Positions 7,826 through 17,452 of a DNA stretch of 64,000 nucleotides are shown here, one piece after another. Numbering within the stretch: the first letter of the stretch is position 1; each line of letters opens with the position of its first letter. This DNA comes from Stappia sp. WLB 29. Lineage in GTDB: Bacteria > Pseudomonadota > Alphaproteobacteria > Rhizobiales > Stappiaceae. The notes below the pieces were generated by a model that saw only the letters and a list, made by a program, of their open reading frames with translations, was not told the origin of the DNA and made no database searches. The stretch is from NCBI RefSeq assembly GCF_023507705.1, contig NZ_JALBGD010000001.1, forward strand, positions 620,001 through 684,000. The letters are read 5' to 3'. Made by a program: the position numbers and the translations under genes.

Positions 7826-8790
7826 TGCTCAAAATCCCTGATCCTGAATTGCAGATTGATTTTTCAGGGGTACTCGCGGAGATACGCGGCGAATACCTGC
7901 AAGATGCCCTCGCGGCCACGGTCAAAAAGTTGGATGTGACCGAAATAGACAAGGCGCTTGCGGTTTTCGTCCCAAAGCCCAGTCTTGCCACGCTTGCAAG
8001 CCACGGCCTGCGCGGGGAACTGATGTTCCCGGTTCCACTGATCCTAACGGAGAACCCACGCTTACTAGGATATTATCGGCTTTTGTATGGATACAGCCAG
8101 AAAGAGTTTTACACAACGGAAACGGGGGTGTCCCGGTTTCAGTCGATGGAGAAGCGCGGGACGCTGACGGCGCCTAACGCTGCCGCTCTGGCTGATCTCT
8201 GCCAAGCGCTTTCAGGAGCTGCGGCTATGCTGCTCGATGGCATAGGTGCGAAGCGGATAAGCCAAGCCTTGCTTGATGATCTCACGCTACTGACGCTCGG
8301 GCCGCAATTACGGGGCGGGGCAAACGTCAAGAAAGGTGCGGCGGGTATCGTCAAGGTATTCGACGCGATCCACGACATTGTGAAGCCTGCTATTAAGGAA
8401 GCCACGGCCAACCGTATAGAAATTGAAAATGCGGCGGGGCGGCGGGTGTTGATAGAGTTTGCCCCTGACCCTGATATTATTATCAGAGAGGAAATGAGTA
8501 AGGACAATTTCCGGGAATTGATCGCAGTCGAAGTCAAGGGCGGCTCGGACTTTTCAAACATTCACAACCGGATCGGTGAAGCAGAGAAGAGCCACCAGAA
8601 AGCGAAGGCGGCGGGCTATGTGGAATGTTGGACGGTTGTAAACGTGGATCGGATCGACATGGATATGGCGAAGCGGGAAAGCCCCACGACGAACCGCTTT
8701 TATCGGATTTCCGATCTGGTCAACGGTGGCGGCGCTGAATATCAGGACTTCCGGTCGCGGGTGATCTCTCTGACGGGCATACGCTCGTAA
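7825..8790 (+). CDS. Type II restriction endonuclease, XcyI family (predicted CCCGGG)
   Basis: 321 residues, close to the family's usual length. I recognise the XcyI/Cfr9I family by LLGYYRLLYGYSQKEFY (80-96) and the C-terminal half with IGEAEKSHQKAKAAGY. A PD-(D/E)XK-type active site is visible: D215/D217 in FAPDPDIII, then E236 and K238 in VEVKGG. Known members cut C^CCGGG. Translation is coupled to the methyltransferase (the TGATG overlap), which keeps the methylase made first. No controller (C) protein gene is present. Lower GC than the flanks. Family assignment is good; the exact site is inferred from homology. Confidence 0.8.
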   Translation: MLKIPDPELQIDFSGVLAEIRGEYLQDALAATVKKLDVTEIDKALAVFVPKPSLATLASHGLRGELMFPVPLILTENPRLLGYYRLLYGYSQKEFYTTETGVSRFQSMEKRGTLTAPNAAALADLCQALSGAAAMLLDGIGAKRISQALLDDLTLLTLGPQLRGGANVKKGAAGIVKVFDAIHDIVKPAIKEATANRIEIENAAGRRVLIEFAPDPDIIIREEMSKDNFRELIAVEVKGGSDFSNIHNRIGEAEKSHQKAKAAGYVECWTVVNVDRIDMDMAKRESPTTNRFYRISDLVNGGGAEYQDFRSRVISLTGIRS

Positions 8791-9061
8791 TGAACACGAC
8801 CCGCATACCTGCGAACCGCTCCGGTTGAAGGGGCAACGGCGTTAGCGGTGGGTGTCGTCAACCGCATAGATCGCGCTACCGGGCTCGGCGCTCCGTACGA
8901 TCTGACAGGCGAACGACTGGCGGCTCCGCCGTTTTGAACGTGCCGACGCTGCGCGCTAGGGGCTGAGGATCGGCGGAAGAGGCCCCGCGCGTGCCGAGCC
9001 CGCCCCCTCCCAACTCGCAAGCCCCCTTCACGAGCCTGTGGACGATGCGTCACCTACCCCC
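8791..9061. other. Gap after the restriction gene; nothing recognised
   Basis: The stretch from the endonuclease stop to the tRNA-Glu promoter returns to high GC and includes a purine/pyrimidine-skewed C-rich run near 9000. It has no credible ORF and no terminator with a T tract. The right border of the insert must lie here, but no repeat of the 6.68 kb tRNA-like fragment is seen. Confidence 0.5.
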
Positions 9062-9090
9062 TTGCCCGGCGCGAGAAAGCTGCTTATAAC
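9062..9090 (+). promoter_or_regulatory. Sigma-70 promoter of tRNA-Glu
   Basis: TTGCCC (9062-9067), a 17-base spacer and TATAAC (9085-9090), placed so that transcription starts about 15 bases before the tRNA. Confidence 0.7.
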
Positions 9091-9111
9091 CCGCGCACAT
9101 CGACGGACCGG

Positions 9112-9187
9112 GCGCCCATCGTCTAGCGGTCTAGGACGCCGCCCTTTCACGGCGGAAACACGGGTTCGAGTCCCGTTGGGCGTGCCA
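9112..9187 (+). tRNA. tRNA-Glu (anticodon TTC)
   Basis: 76-nt cloverleaf: acceptor GCGCCCA against TGGGCGT, anticodon loop CTTTCAC with stem CCGCC/GGCGG, T arm ACGGG-TTCGAGT-CCCGT, and encoded CCA. It reads GAA and GAG. Confidence 0.97.
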
Positions 9188-9344
9188 CTCCGTCGCTGTT
9201 CCCCTCCCCGACATCGCTGCTGTACCTGATCGCCGCCTGCGGCGACACTGCGCCCTGGCAAGCCGGCGGCAACCGCCGTCACGGTTCCGCAACACCGCGC
9301 GGCTATATGGCGCCCTTCGCGACCACGAGGCAGGAGAGGACGAC

Positions 9345-10586
9345 GTGACGAGGAATTCCCCCGCCCCGCAGCCAGCGGCCCCCGCAATGCCGCCGCGCGG
9401 CAGCGCCGGGGAAGTCTTCGGCGCCTTCCTCAAGCTCGGCCTCACCTCCTTCGGCGGCCCGATCGCCCATCTCGGCTACTTCCGGGACGAGTTGGTGCTG
9501 CGCCGCAAGTGGCTGGACGAAGCCGCCTATGCCGATCTCGTCGCCCTGTGCCAGTTCCTGCCCGGCCCGGCCTCCAGCCAGGTCGGCTTCGCGCTCGGGC
9601 TGAGGCGCGCCGGCCCGCTCGGCGCCCTTGCCGCCTGGACCGCCTTCACCCTGCCGTCCGCCTTGCTGCTCGTCGCCTTCGCGCTCGGCGCGCCGCTGTT
9701 TTCCGGACCCGTCGGCCAGGGCCTCGTTACGGGGCTGAAGCTCGTCGCCGTCGCCATCGTCGCCCATGCGGTGCTCGGCATGGCCCGCGCCCTGTGCCCC
9801 GACCGGGAGCGCGCGACGCTGGCGCTTGCCGCCGCAGCGCTGGTGTTGCTGATCGGCGGAGCGCTGGCCCAGGTCGGCGCCATCGCGCTCGCCGCCCTCG
9901 CCGGGGTGACGCTGAGGCTCCCTGCCGCCGGCTCCGGCGGCCTGCCTGCACCCGCCTCCCGCGCGCCCGTGTCCCGCCGCATCGGCCTTGCCTGCCTTAC
10001 GCTCTTCGTCCTGCTGCTGGTCGGCCTGCCGCTCGCCCAGCTTGTCGCGCCCTCGCAGGCGCTGGCGGTGGTCGATGCCTTCTACCGCGCCGGCGCGCTG
10101 GTCTTCGGCGGCGGCCATGTGGTGCTGCCGCTGCTGGAGGCCGAAGTCGTGCGCGGCGGCTGGATGAGCGCCGAAAGCTTCCTTGCCGGCTATGGCGCGG
10201 CGCAGGCCGTCCCCGGCCCGCTCTTCACCTTCGCCGCCTATCTCGGCACGGTGCTCGCCCTGCCGCCGAACGGCATCGCCGGGGCGGGGCTGGCGCTCAT
10301 CGCCGTCTTCCTGCCGGGCCTGCTGCTGCTCGTCGGCGTCCTCCCGTTCTGGGAGGCGTTCCGCGCCCGCACGGGCGCGCGCGCCGCGATGGCCGGGGCC
10401 AATGCCGCCGTCGTCGGCATTCTGGGCGCGGCGCTCTACGACCCGGTCTTCACCAACGCGGTCGCGACGCCGGCGCAGTTCACCCTGACGCTCGCCTGCT
10501 TCGTGCTGCTGACCGCTTGGAAGGCGCCGCCCTGGGTGGCGGTGCTGGTCGCCGGGCTCGGCGGCATGGCAATCGCGGCCTCATGA
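9345..10586 (+). CDS. chrA: Chromate transporter, ChrA (two-domain CHR family)
   Basis: Inner-membrane protein of 413 residues that expels chromate. Two homologous CHR halves are visible: the first starts at about residue 27 with SFGGPIAHLGYF, the second near 250 with VFGGGHVVLPLLEAEVV and GYGAAQAVPGPLF. Each half has several hydrophobic helices, about ten in all. The GTG start at 9345 follows AGGAGAGGA. The stop overlaps the next membrane-protein gene by 4 bases (ATGA). There is no chrB regulator next door, so sulphur-linked or constitutive expression is possible. Long-chain ChrA proteins of about 400 residues are normal. Confidence 0.93.
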   Translation: MTRNSPAPQPAAPAMPPRGSAGEVFGAFLKLGLTSFGGPIAHLGYFRDELVLRRKWLDEAAYADLVALCQFLPGPASSQVGFALGLRRAGPLGALAAWTAFTLPSALLLVAFALGAPLFSGPVGQGLVTGLKLVAVAIVAHAVLGMARALCPDRERATLALAAAALVLLIGGALAQVGAIALAALAGVTLRLPAAGSGGLPAPASRAPVSRRIGLACLTLFVLLLVGLPLAQLVAPSQALAVVDAFYRAGALVFGGGHVVLPLLEAEVVRGGWMSAESFLAGYGAAQAVPGPLFTFAAYLGTVLALPPNGIAGAGLALIAVFLPGLLLLVGVLPFWEAFRARTGARAAMAGANAAVVGILGAALYDPVFTNAVATPAQFTLTLACFVLLTAWKAPPWVAVLVAGLGGMAIAAS

Positions 10587-11023
10587 TGGTGGAGATCGGG
10601 GTCTATGGCGGGTTGTTCCTCTCGGCCCTCGGCGCGGCGACGCTGCTGCCGATGCAGTCGGAGGCGGTGCTGGCCGGCCTGCTGCTCAGCGGCCGGCCCG
10701 TCTTGCTGCTGATCGCCGTCGCCAGCCTCGGCAACACGCTCGGCGGGATCATTAACTGGGCGCTGGGGCGCGGCATCGAGCGCTTCCGCCATCGCCGCTG
10801 GTTCCCGGTCGGAGAGGCCGCCCTCACCCGCGCGCAAGGCTGGTACGCCCGCTGGGGCAAGTGGTCGCTGCTTCTGTCCTGGATGCCGATCATCGGCGAT
10901 CCGCTGACGCTCGCCGCCGGCGTGATGCGCGAGAGATTCGTGACCGTCCTGGTGCTGGTGGCCATCGCCAAGACCGGTCGCTATGCGGTGCTGGCCGCCG
11001 TCACGCTCGGCTTTTTCGGTTGA
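10583..11023 (+). CDS. YqaA/DedA-type small membrane protein
   Basis: 146-residue inner-membrane protein of the SNARE-associated (DedA) superfamily, YqaA branch, with four or five hydrophobic segments. Family signs are ATLLPMQSEAVL, SLGNTLGGIINWALGRG (about 52-68) and the C-terminal SWMPIIGDPLTLAAGVMR with its conserved polar/Pro residues. DedA proteins are linked to lipid carrier translocation and membrane potential, but YqaA has no settled function. It is translationally coupled to chrA; the pairing of chromate transporter and YqaA is the only functional hint. Confidence 0.85.
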   Translation: MMVEIGVYGGLFLSALGAATLLPMQSEAVLAGLLLSGRPVLLLIAVASLGNTLGGIINWALGRGIERFRHRRWFPVGEAALTRAQGWYARWGKWSLLLSWMPIIGDPLTLAAGVMRERFVTVLVLVAIAKTGRYAVLAAVTLGFFG

Positions 11024-11029
11024 GCCTCT

Positions 11030-11809
11030 TCAGGCCAAGGCCACCACAGACGAAATCGTCCGCGACGCATCGGTGATCGCCGGCACCAGTTCGCGCTTGA
11101 CCCGTTCCTCGCTCCACTCGGGGATGTAGACGGGCATGCTGATCGCCGCGACCGCCTGGCGGTTGGCGCCGATCACCGGCGCGGCGATGACGATCTCCTG
11201 CAGCATGATCTGCTGGTTGGTGATGACATAGCCGTCGCGCTGCGCCTGCGCCACACGGTCCCGCACGATTCGCGGGTCCTGGCAGGTGAAGGGCGTCACC
11301 GGCTCCGGCAGGCCCGGCTCCATCATCCGCTCCAGCACCTCGGGCGGCGAGAAGGCGGCGATCACCTGCCCCACCGCCGTCACCGCCGCCGGTTGGCGTA
11401 CGCCGATCAGCGTCGTGTCGTAGGCAAGGCTGGTGTGCGGGATCCGCGCCTTGTAGACGACCTCGTGCCCGTCCAGCACGCCGAGATTGACGGTGGTGCG
11501 CAGCGTCCGGCTGACCTCGATCATCCGCGGCAGCGCGCGCTCCAGCAGCCGGTCGTGGATCAGGAACGCATAGGCGAGGTCGAGCATCCTCAGGCCCGGG
11601 CGATAGCGGCGGGTCTTGTCGTCGCGGTCCAGATAGCCGAGCGCATGCAGCGTGTAGGTCAGCCGCTGCGCCGCGCTCTTCTCCAGCCCGGCGGATTCGG
11701 CGATCTCGGTCAGGCTCAGCGCCACATGGTGGTCGCGAAACAGCGCCAGCACCCGCATGCCCCGCTCCAGCGTGCTTGCCAGCACCGGCGACCTGGTCTG
11801 TTCGCTCAT
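11030..11809 (-). CDS. IclR-family transcriptional regulator
   Basis: 259 residues from MSEQTRSPV. The N-terminal winged HTH covers about 10-70 (LASTLERGMRVLALF, SLTEIAESAGLEKSAAQRL) and the IclR ligand-binding domain about 80-250. It is divergent from the peptide ABC importer operon and convergent with the YqaA gene. The palindrome between it and the binding-protein gene is the likely operator. Probable inducer: the substrate of that importer or of its racemase-like enzyme. The frame is open further upstream, but the family begins near the chosen Met. Confidence 0.9.
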   Translation of the reverse strand: MSEQTRSPVLASTLERGMRVLALFRDHHVALSLTEIAESAGLEKSAAQRLTYTLHALGYLDRDDKTRRYRPGLRMLDLAYAFLIHDRLLERALPRMIEVSRTLRTTVNLGVLDGHEVVYKARIPHTSLAYDTTLIGVRQPAAVTAVGQVIAAFSPPEVLERMMEPGLPEPVTPFTCQDPRIVRDRVAQAQRDGYVITNQQIMLQEIVIAAPVIGANRQAVAAISMPVYIPEWSEERVKRELVPAITDASRTISSVVALA

Positions 11810-11985
11810 CTTCCAACCATCTCCCACTGGCGCCTTCCGCTTGCCGGCGATCCCGAGCACCAGAAAAATCCACCGCCCGTTTTCGCCGGCGAAAACCGGA
11901 GCACCATGAATGCCTTGGTCCATCCTGCGCGCCCGCTGCAGCCGCCCGGGACGCGTTTTCCCTAAGCCGCACGACCGGGCGCCGC

Positions 11986-12017
11986 TTGACAAGCATTATG
12001 TTGTCACATTTAAATAT
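11986..12017 (+). promoter_or_regulatory. Promoter with overlapping palindrome (IclR operator candidate)
   Basis: TTGACA (11986-11991) lies inside the inverted repeat TGACAA-N8-TTGTCA (11987-11992 and 12001-12006), and -10-like TTAAAT/TTTAAA follows at 12009-12015. An AT-rich leader to 12065 carries several ATCGAT-like words. A repressor bound to the palindrome would cover the -35. The -35 is strong; the -10 is moderate. Confidence 0.55.
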
Positions 12018-12108
12018 CGCTGTCGATAATCACTATTCGATAGCTACTACAAAATATCGATCACAAAAAGTGTCGATCAAAGGGCGATCCAGCGCCCAGG
12101 AGGTCCCC

Positions 12109-13662
12109 ATGTCCCGTAGTATGTCCCTGAAATCCCTCAAGCTCGGCACCGCGCTCGCCGCTGCCCTGGTGCTGTCGGCACCGTTCGGCACCGCGCTTGC
12201 TGGTCCGGACGACAACAGCCTGATCTGGTCCGCCCAGAAGGAGCTGACCGCTGCCGACACCTATTTCGACACCTCCCGCGAGGCGGTCGTCGTCGCCCAG
12301 CACGTCTATGACGGTCTCGTTTTCTGGGATCAGGACGCGCAGGAGTTCAAGCCGCTGCTGGCGACCGAATGGCGCCAGATCGACCCGCTGACGCTGGAAT
12401 TCGACCTGCGCGAGGGCGTCACCTTCCACGACGGCAGCAGCTTCGGCCCCGAGGACGTGGTCTACACGCTGAACTTCGTCATCGACGAGAAGAACGGCGT
12501 TCTCAACTACGGCGACATCAAGTGGATCAAGTCGGCGGAGGCCGTCGGCGAGCGCACCGTGCGTATCCAGCTGAACGAGCCCTTCCCGGCTGCCCTCTCC
12601 TATCTGGCGCTGGTCCTGCCGATTCTGCCGGACGGCCATTTCGACAAGGCCGAGACCGGCAGCGACGGCACCAAGCGCTTCGCCGCCGTGCCCCCGGTCG
12701 GCACCGGCCCGTACAAGGTCACCAGCTTCGGCAATGGCGACACGGTCGTCATGGAGGCGAACGAGGCCTATTTCGACGGTCCCAAGGGCAAGCCGCAGAT
12801 CGCGACGCTTACCTACCGCACCATCACCGATGCGGCGACGCAGATCGCCGAGCTGATGACCGGCGGCATCGACTGGGTCTGGGGCATCAGCAACGACCAG
12901 GCCGAGAACCTCGCCCAGGCGCCGCACCTGACCTCGGTCAACGCGCCGACCATGCGCATCAGCTACCTGACCTTCGACCTGAAGGGCACCAGCGGCACCG
13001 ACGTCTTCACCGACGCCAAGGTCCGCAAGGCCGTCGGCCATGCGATCGACCGTGCCCGCATCGCCAAGTACCTGATGGGCGAGAACAGCGAGGTGGTGAA
13101 CGCCGCCTGCCATCCGAGCCAGTTCGGCTGCACCGACGACGTCACGGCCTATGACTACGACCCGGAAAAGGCCAAGGCCCTGCTTGCCGAGGCCGGCAAG
13201 GCGGACGGCTTCTCCGTCGACCTCTACGGCTATCGCGACCGCGAGGTCACCGAGGCGATCATGGGCGATCTCGCCAAGGTGGGCATCAAGGCCGATCTGC
13301 GCTGGCTGCAGTATTCCGCCGCCCGCGACCTGATCCGCGAAGGCAAGGCGCCGGTCGCCAACATGACCTGGGGTTCGTCCTCGATCCCGGACGTGTCGGC
13401 CATCACCAGCTACTTCTTCGGCGGCGGTCCGGACGATCCGGCCAAGGACCCGGCCCTGCAGGAGGCCATCCGCCGCGCCGACCTCGCCAGCGACCGCGAC
13501 GTGCGCCTCGCCAGCTATGCCGAGGCCCTGCAGCTGATCGCCGACGAGGCCTACTGGCTGCCGCTGTTCAGCTACACCAAGAACTACAGCTACAACGCAC
13601 AGCTCGACTTCACCCCGTCGGCTGACGAATTGCCCCGCTTCTACGCAACCAGCTGGAAGTAA
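12109..13662 (+). CDS. Peptide ABC transporter substrate-binding protein (family 5, DppA/OppA-like)
   Basis: Periplasmic binding protein of 517 residues for peptides or similar amides. Signal peptide about 1-31 (SLKLGTALAAALVLSAPFGTALA). The family 5 domain shows FDLREGVTFHDGSSFGPEDVVYTLNFV and the TGPYKV motif. The start at 12109 has an ideal AGGAGGT ribosome site. It is the first gene of a six-gene operon, separated from the permeases by a strong hairpin that should keep its level above theirs. The substrate cannot be read from sequence; the terminal racemase-like gene suggests N-acyl amino acids or peptides with D-residues. Confidence 0.93.
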   Translation: MSRSMSLKSLKLGTALAAALVLSAPFGTALAGPDDNSLIWSAQKELTAADTYFDTSREAVVVAQHVYDGLVFWDQDAQEFKPLLATEWRQIDPLTLEFDLREGVTFHDGSSFGPEDVVYTLNFVIDEKNGVLNYGDIKWIKSAEAVGERTVRIQLNEPFPAALSYLALVLPILPDGHFDKAETGSDGTKRFAAVPPVGTGPYKVTSFGNGDTVVMEANEAYFDGPKGKPQIATLTYRTITDAATQIAELMTGGIDWVWGISNDQAENLAQAPHLTSVNAPTMRISYLTFDLKGTSGTDVFTDAKVRKAVGHAIDRARIAKYLMGENSEVVNAACHPSQFGCTDDVTAYDYDPEKAKALLAEAGKADGFSVDLYGYRDREVTEAIMGDLAKVGIKADLRWLQYSAARDLIREGKAPVANMTWGSSSIPDVSAITSYFFGGGPDDPAKDPALQEAIRRADLASDRDVRLASYAEALQLIADEAYWLPLFSYTKNYSYNAQLDFTPSADELPRFYATSWK

Positions 13663-13670
13663 CGGCAAGG

Positions 13671-13700
13671 ACCGGTGCCGCGCCCGGATGCGGCACCGGT
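13671..13700 (+). terminator. Strong hairpin after the binding-protein gene (attenuating or stabilising)
   Basis: A perfect 11-bp stem (arms 13671-13681 and 13690-13700, ACCGGTGCCGC and its complement) with an 8-base loop lies 9 bases past the stop. The following T run is delayed (TCGCTTCGCTTTT), so it probably terminates only partly and protects the upstream mRNA, as usual between binding protein and permeases. Confidence 0.6.
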
Positions 13701-13898
13701 TCGCTTCGCTTTTCTGTCTGCCAGAGTATCCTGACCGCCAGCCCGGCTGCTCCCGAACGCCGCCGGAACGGCCTTCGCTTGGCGCATGATACCTGCGCGG
13801 CAACGGCGCTGCCGGCGGCTCGCCGCACCCGGCCGCCGCCCTTACCGGCCCCAATCGAAGGCCTCTCGTCGAAGGTCCAGACCAGTCAAAGGCCCGGC

Positions 13899-14816
13899 AT
13901 GATCCGCTTCACCCTCAAACGCCTGGCGATTGCAGCGCTCGTTGCCCTCGTCGTCTCCGGCATCAGCTTCGGCCTGATGTTCGTGTCCGGCGATCCCGCC
14001 ATCGCCATCGCCGGCGAGGGCGCGACGGAAGACGACATCGCCGTCATCCGCGCCCGCTACGGTTTCGACCGGCCGATCCCGGTGCAATATGCCGAATGGA
14101 TCGGCCGCGCCGTGCAAGGGAATTTCGGCGACAGCATCTATTTCAGCAAGCCGGTGGTCGACCTTCTGGCCGAGCGCTTCCCGGCCACCGCCACGCTCGG
14201 CGTGTTGGCCATCGGCGTCGCCATTCTGCTGGCGATCCCGCTCGGCATCGTCGCCGCCATCCGCCAAAACCGCCTGCCCGACCGCGCCGCGCTCACCTTC
14301 GGCACCATCGGCCAGGCGACGCCTAGCTTCTGGCTCGGCCTGATGCTGATCTGGCTCTTCGCGGTCAAGCTTCGGGTGCTGCCGGTCTCGGGCTCGCAGA
14401 CGCTCGCCCATTTCGTGCTGCCCGCCCTGGTGCTCGGCTACTACGCCGCGCCCTCCATGCTGCGCCTGTGCCGCGCCGGCATGATCGACGCGCTCTCCTC
14501 CGACTATGTGCGCACCGCCCGCGCCAAGGGCCTGCTGCCGCGCCAGGTGATCTTCGGCCACGCGATCCGCAACGCCATCCTGCCGGTGATCAGCGTCGCG
14601 GCGGTCGAGTTCGGCTTCATCCTCGGCGGCTCGGTCGTGGTGGAAAGCGTCTTCGGCATCCGCGGCATCGGCCTGCTGGCCTGGGAGAGCATCGCCCGCA
14701 ACGACTTCCCCACCATTCAGGCGATCATTCTCGTCTACGCCATGATCTACGTCTGGCTGACCTTCCTCGCGGATGTGATCAATGCCTGGCTCGATCCCCG
14801 CATCCGCGTGAGCTGA
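13899..14816 (+). CDS. Peptide ABC transporter permease (DppB/OppB-like)
   Basis: 305-residue inner-membrane permease of the DppB type with six hydrophobic segments. The BPD_transp_1 domain includes the cytoplasmic coupling loop RTARAKGLLPRQVIFGHAIRN (about residues 202-222; EAA-like), followed by ILPVISVAAVEFGFILGGSVVVE. It starts at the Met of MIRFTLKRL. It lies 4 bases before the next permease and forms the membrane pore with it. Confidence 0.92.
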   Translation: MIRFTLKRLAIAALVALVVSGISFGLMFVSGDPAIAIAGEGATEDDIAVIRARYGFDRPIPVQYAEWIGRAVQGNFGDSIYFSKPVVDLLAERFPATATLGVLAIGVAILLAIPLGIVAAIRQNRLPDRAALTFGTIGQATPSFWLGLMLIWLFAVKLRVLPVSGSQTLAHFVLPALVLGYYAAPSMLRLCRAGMIDALSSDYVRTARAKGLLPRQVIFGHAIRNAILPVISVAAVEFGFILGGSVVVESVFGIRGIGLLAWESIARNDFPTIQAIILVYAMIYVWLTFLADVINAWLDPRIRVS

Positions 14817-14820
14817 TCCC

Positions 14821-15725
14821 ATGAGCACAAACACATCCTCGATCCCGGCGGCCCCGGCCCGCCTGCCCCATCCCTCGCCGCGTCGCATCCTGCTCAAGCG
14901 TGCGAGGGAACACCGCGGCCTCGTGATCGGCGGCGCCATCGTGCTGGCGGTCGTCCTGATCGCCCTCTTCGCCCCGCTGATCGCCCCGCACGACCCTTAC
15001 GCCCAGGACCTGTCGAAGCGGCTGCTGCCGCCGGTCTGGGCTGAAAAGGGCAGCTGGGAGCACATCTTCGGCACCGACGCCCTGGGGCGCGACTATCTCT
15101 CGCGTATCCTGTTCGGCGCCCGCATCTCGCTGCTGATCGGCATTTCCGCCGCCATCGGCTCCGGGCTGATCGGCACCACGCTCGGCCTGCTCGCCGGCTA
15201 TTTCGGCGGCCGCGTCGACAGCGTCGTCACCTTCATCGTTTCGGTGCGCCTGGCGCTGCCGGTGGTGCTGGTGGCGCTGGCCGTCGTCTCCCTGTTCGGC
15301 GGCGACCTGTGGATCGTCGTCACGGTGCTCAGCCTGTTGCTGTGGGACCGCTTCGCCGTCGTCGTGCGCTCGGCCACCCAGCAGCTGCGCAACCAGGAAT
15401 TCGTCACCGCCGCCCGCGCCATGGGCGCCTCCACCCCGCGCATTCTTGTCGTCGAGCTGTTGCCGAACCTCATCGGCCCGCTCGTCGTGATCGGCTCGCT
15501 GGAGGTCGCCCATGCCATCTTGCTGGAATCGGCGCTGTCCTTCCTCGGCCTCGGCGTCCAGCCGCCGACCCCGTCCTGGGGCCTGATGGTCTCGGAAGGC
15601 AAGGGCCTCGTCTTCTTCGACGCCCGCCTGATCGCCCTTCCCGGCGCCGCCATCGCCATCCTGGTGCTCGGCATCAACCTGATCGGCGACGGCCTTCGCG
15701 ACGTGCTGACCCCGGAGGGCCGGTC

Positions 15726-15729
<4 letters not shown>
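14821..15729 (+). CDS. Peptide ABC transporter permease (DppC/OppC-like)
   Basis: 302-residue partner permease. N-terminal OppC_N region (LLKRAREHRGLVIGGAIVLAV then FAPLIAPHDPY) and the family hallmark FGTDALGRDYLSRILFGARISLLIG. The EAA coupling loop is TAARAMGASTPRILVVELLPN near 200. ATGA overlap with the first ATPase gene. Confidence 0.92.
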
Positions 15730-16573
<844 letters not shown>

Positions 16574-16577
<4 letters not shown>

Positions 16578-17386
16578 GCGAAAAAGTCATGAGCGACATC
16601 GTCATGGAACTGCGCGACGTCCGCCGCACCTATCGCATCGGTGGCGGCATGTTCGGAAAGCCACGCGACCTGCATGCGCTGGACGGCGTCAGCCTGCAGT
16701 TGCGCCGCGGCGAGGTGCTGGCGCTGGTCGGCGAGTCCGGCTCCGGCAAGAGCACCCTGTCGCGCATCCTGCTCGGGCTCGAGGCGCCGAGCTCCGGCGA
16801 GGTGTTCCTCGACGGCGCGCCCGTCGCCTCGATCCGCCGCCGCGCCTTCGCCGCCCGCGTGCAGCCGGTGTTCCAGGATCCCTATTCCTCGCTCAACCCG
16901 CGCAAGACCGTGCGCCAGATCATCGAGGCGCCGCTGGTCATCGCCGGCGGGGTCGCTGCGTCCGAGCGGCTGCGCCGGGTGCGCGAGCTGCTCGACATCC
17001 TGCGCATGCCCGAGCGCATGCTGGAGGCCTATCCGAGCCAGATGTCCGGCGGCCAGCGCCAGCGCGTTGCCATCGCCCGCGCGCTGATCTCGCGGCCCGA
17101 AATCGTCGTCTGCGACGAGCCGACCTCGGCTCTCGACGTCTCCGTGCAGGCGGAGGTGCTGAACCTCCTGATGGAGCTGCGGGCCGAGTTCGGCCTCACC
17201 TATCTTTTCATCAGCCACGATCTGGCGGTGGTCGAATACATCGCCGACCGGGTCGCGGTCATGCAGTCCGGCCGCCTCGTCGAGGTCGCCGATGCCGAGG
17301 CGCTCTTCGCCGCCCCGCAGCACGACTACACCCGCCGCCTGCTCGCTTCCGCGCTCACCGTGCCGGCCGCCAGCCCTGACACCTGA
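16574..17386 (+). CDS. Peptide ABC transporter ATP-binding protein (DppF/OppF-like)
   Basis: 270-residue second ATPase. Walker A GESGSGKS, Q-loop FQDPYSSLNPRKTV (typical of the F subunit), signature MSGGQRQRV, Walker B IVVCDEPTSALD and ISHDLAVV. Pairs with the preceding D-type ATPase. Two in-frame Met codons lie at the start (MSEKVMSDIVM), and the first gives the usual 4-base overlap. Confidence 0.93.
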
Positions 17387-17452
17387 TCTTCTGCCGTTCC
17401 CGAAGCCGCCTCCTTGTCCGGCCGGCTTCCCACTACCCAAAAGGTCAATGAA

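Noticed and set aside
8791-9061. Second copy of the tRNA-like fragment as the right border of the insert
   Set aside because: Searched by eye for the T-arm and CCA sequence on both strands; none present.
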